DNA of 5,711 nucleotides from Solirubrobacterales bacterium (GTDB lineage Bacteria > Actinomycetota > Thermoleophilia > Solirubrobacterales > 70-9), in NCBI GenBank assembly GCA_030835185.1, contig JAUQWL010000052.1, positions 1 to 5,711 on the forward strand, written 5' to 3'. Shown here in pieces: positions 5,465-5,711 of this stretch; the stretch's first letter is position 1; each line of letters begins with the position of its first letter. The position numbers and the translations under genes are program-made. The notes under the pieces are model-generated. The model saw nothing but the letters and a program-made list of their open reading frames with translations, had not been told where the DNA came from and did not search any database.

Positions 5465-5711
5465 CATCCGCACCCACATCCGGTCGGCGACCTCCTGCCT
5501 GCCGTAGCGGTCGAACCCGCCTTTCACCGTCGTTTTGCCGGCAGGTTGCGCACGCAGCGGGGTCGGTTCAGACCGAGCCGATCAGGGGCGACGGGTCGCA
5601 TTCGGTGATCGTGGCGGGGCCTGATTCGATGTCGTCGGCGCAAGCTGGCAGAATCGATCCATCATCGAAACTCGTAAATCCCGGGCGAATGGGCGCTCAC
5701 CGTACAGGCAC
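5465..5711. other. Intergenic stretch without a supportable gene
   Basis: No frame on either strand combines a start codon with coding-like codon use over a useful length. The + strand frame from ATG 5629 shows AT-ending codons throughout, unlike the genes to the left, so it does not look coding. A 7-bp inverted repeat (CCTGCCG 5498-5504 with CGGCAGG 5539-5545) and a 5-bp stem (TCGGT/ACCGA around 5563-5576) are weak. The local drop in G+C at about 5641-5680 (GAATCGATCC, GTAAATC) could be a promoter for a gene starting near or beyond the right edge. No tRNA or other RNA gene is seen. Confidence 0.5.

Noticed and set aside
5506..5521. T-arm-like sequence (GCGGGTTCGACCGC) on the minus strand
   Set aside because: Only a 4-bp stem, with no acceptor, D-arm or anticodon arm at the right distances, so not a tRNA.
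5183..5527. 114-codon minus-strand frame reaching from the intergenic region into ftsH
   Set aside because: About 250 bases overlap ftsH antisense and become arginine/glycine-rich there. It also crosses the terminator-like hairpin and has no domain.
1..5711. Search for mobile elements, CRISPR arrays, phage genes or a novel defence system
   Set aside because: No spaced repeats, transposase or integrase motifs, attachment-site signs or compositional break were seen. Apart from the HTH-cyclase the window is a conserved housekeeping cluster.

Overview
This is a GC-rich window (by eye about two thirds G+C), densely coding on the + strand. It holds four recognisable genes plus the tail of a fifth. 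The high G+C, the frequent GTG/TTG starts, the weak or absent Shine-Dalgarno sequences, TANNNT-type -10 boxes close to start codons, an Rv1264-like cyclase and the tilS-hpt-ftsH order all suggest an actinobacterium. A deep-branching class such as Thermoleophilia is my best guess, but this is inference from style and no lineage marker is present.

Layout. Bases 1-82 are the last 26 codons of an unidentified upstream gene. A 103-base gap with a short palindrome, a direct repeat and a putative -10 box precedes a 395-residue class III nucleotide cyclase (186-1373). Its N-terminal half looks like two MerR-like helix-turn-helix units in tandem. tilS (tRNA-Ile lysidine synthetase, 1360-2787) overlaps the cyclase end. 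hpt (hypoxanthine phosphoribosyltransferase) follows; its best start is GTG 2798, just after a -10-like box that contains the tilS stop codon. An 86-base gap with a third -10-like box and an 8-bp hairpin leads into ftsH (3439-5433), the membrane AAA+ zinc protease. A strong GC hairpin lies 10 bases after ftsH. The last roughly 250 bases hold no gene I can support.

How the genes relate. tilS-hpt-ftsH is a conserved housekeeping cluster across Gram-positive phyla: tRNA decoding accuracy, purine salvage and membrane protein quality control. In Bacillus subtilis the TilS and HprT proteins have been reported to act together as an activator of ftsH, so the intergenic hairpin before ftsH is of regulatory interest. 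The cyclase at the head of the cluster is the least conventional element, because it joins putative DNA-binding modules to a catalytically complete cyclase domain and is probably co-transcribed with tilS.
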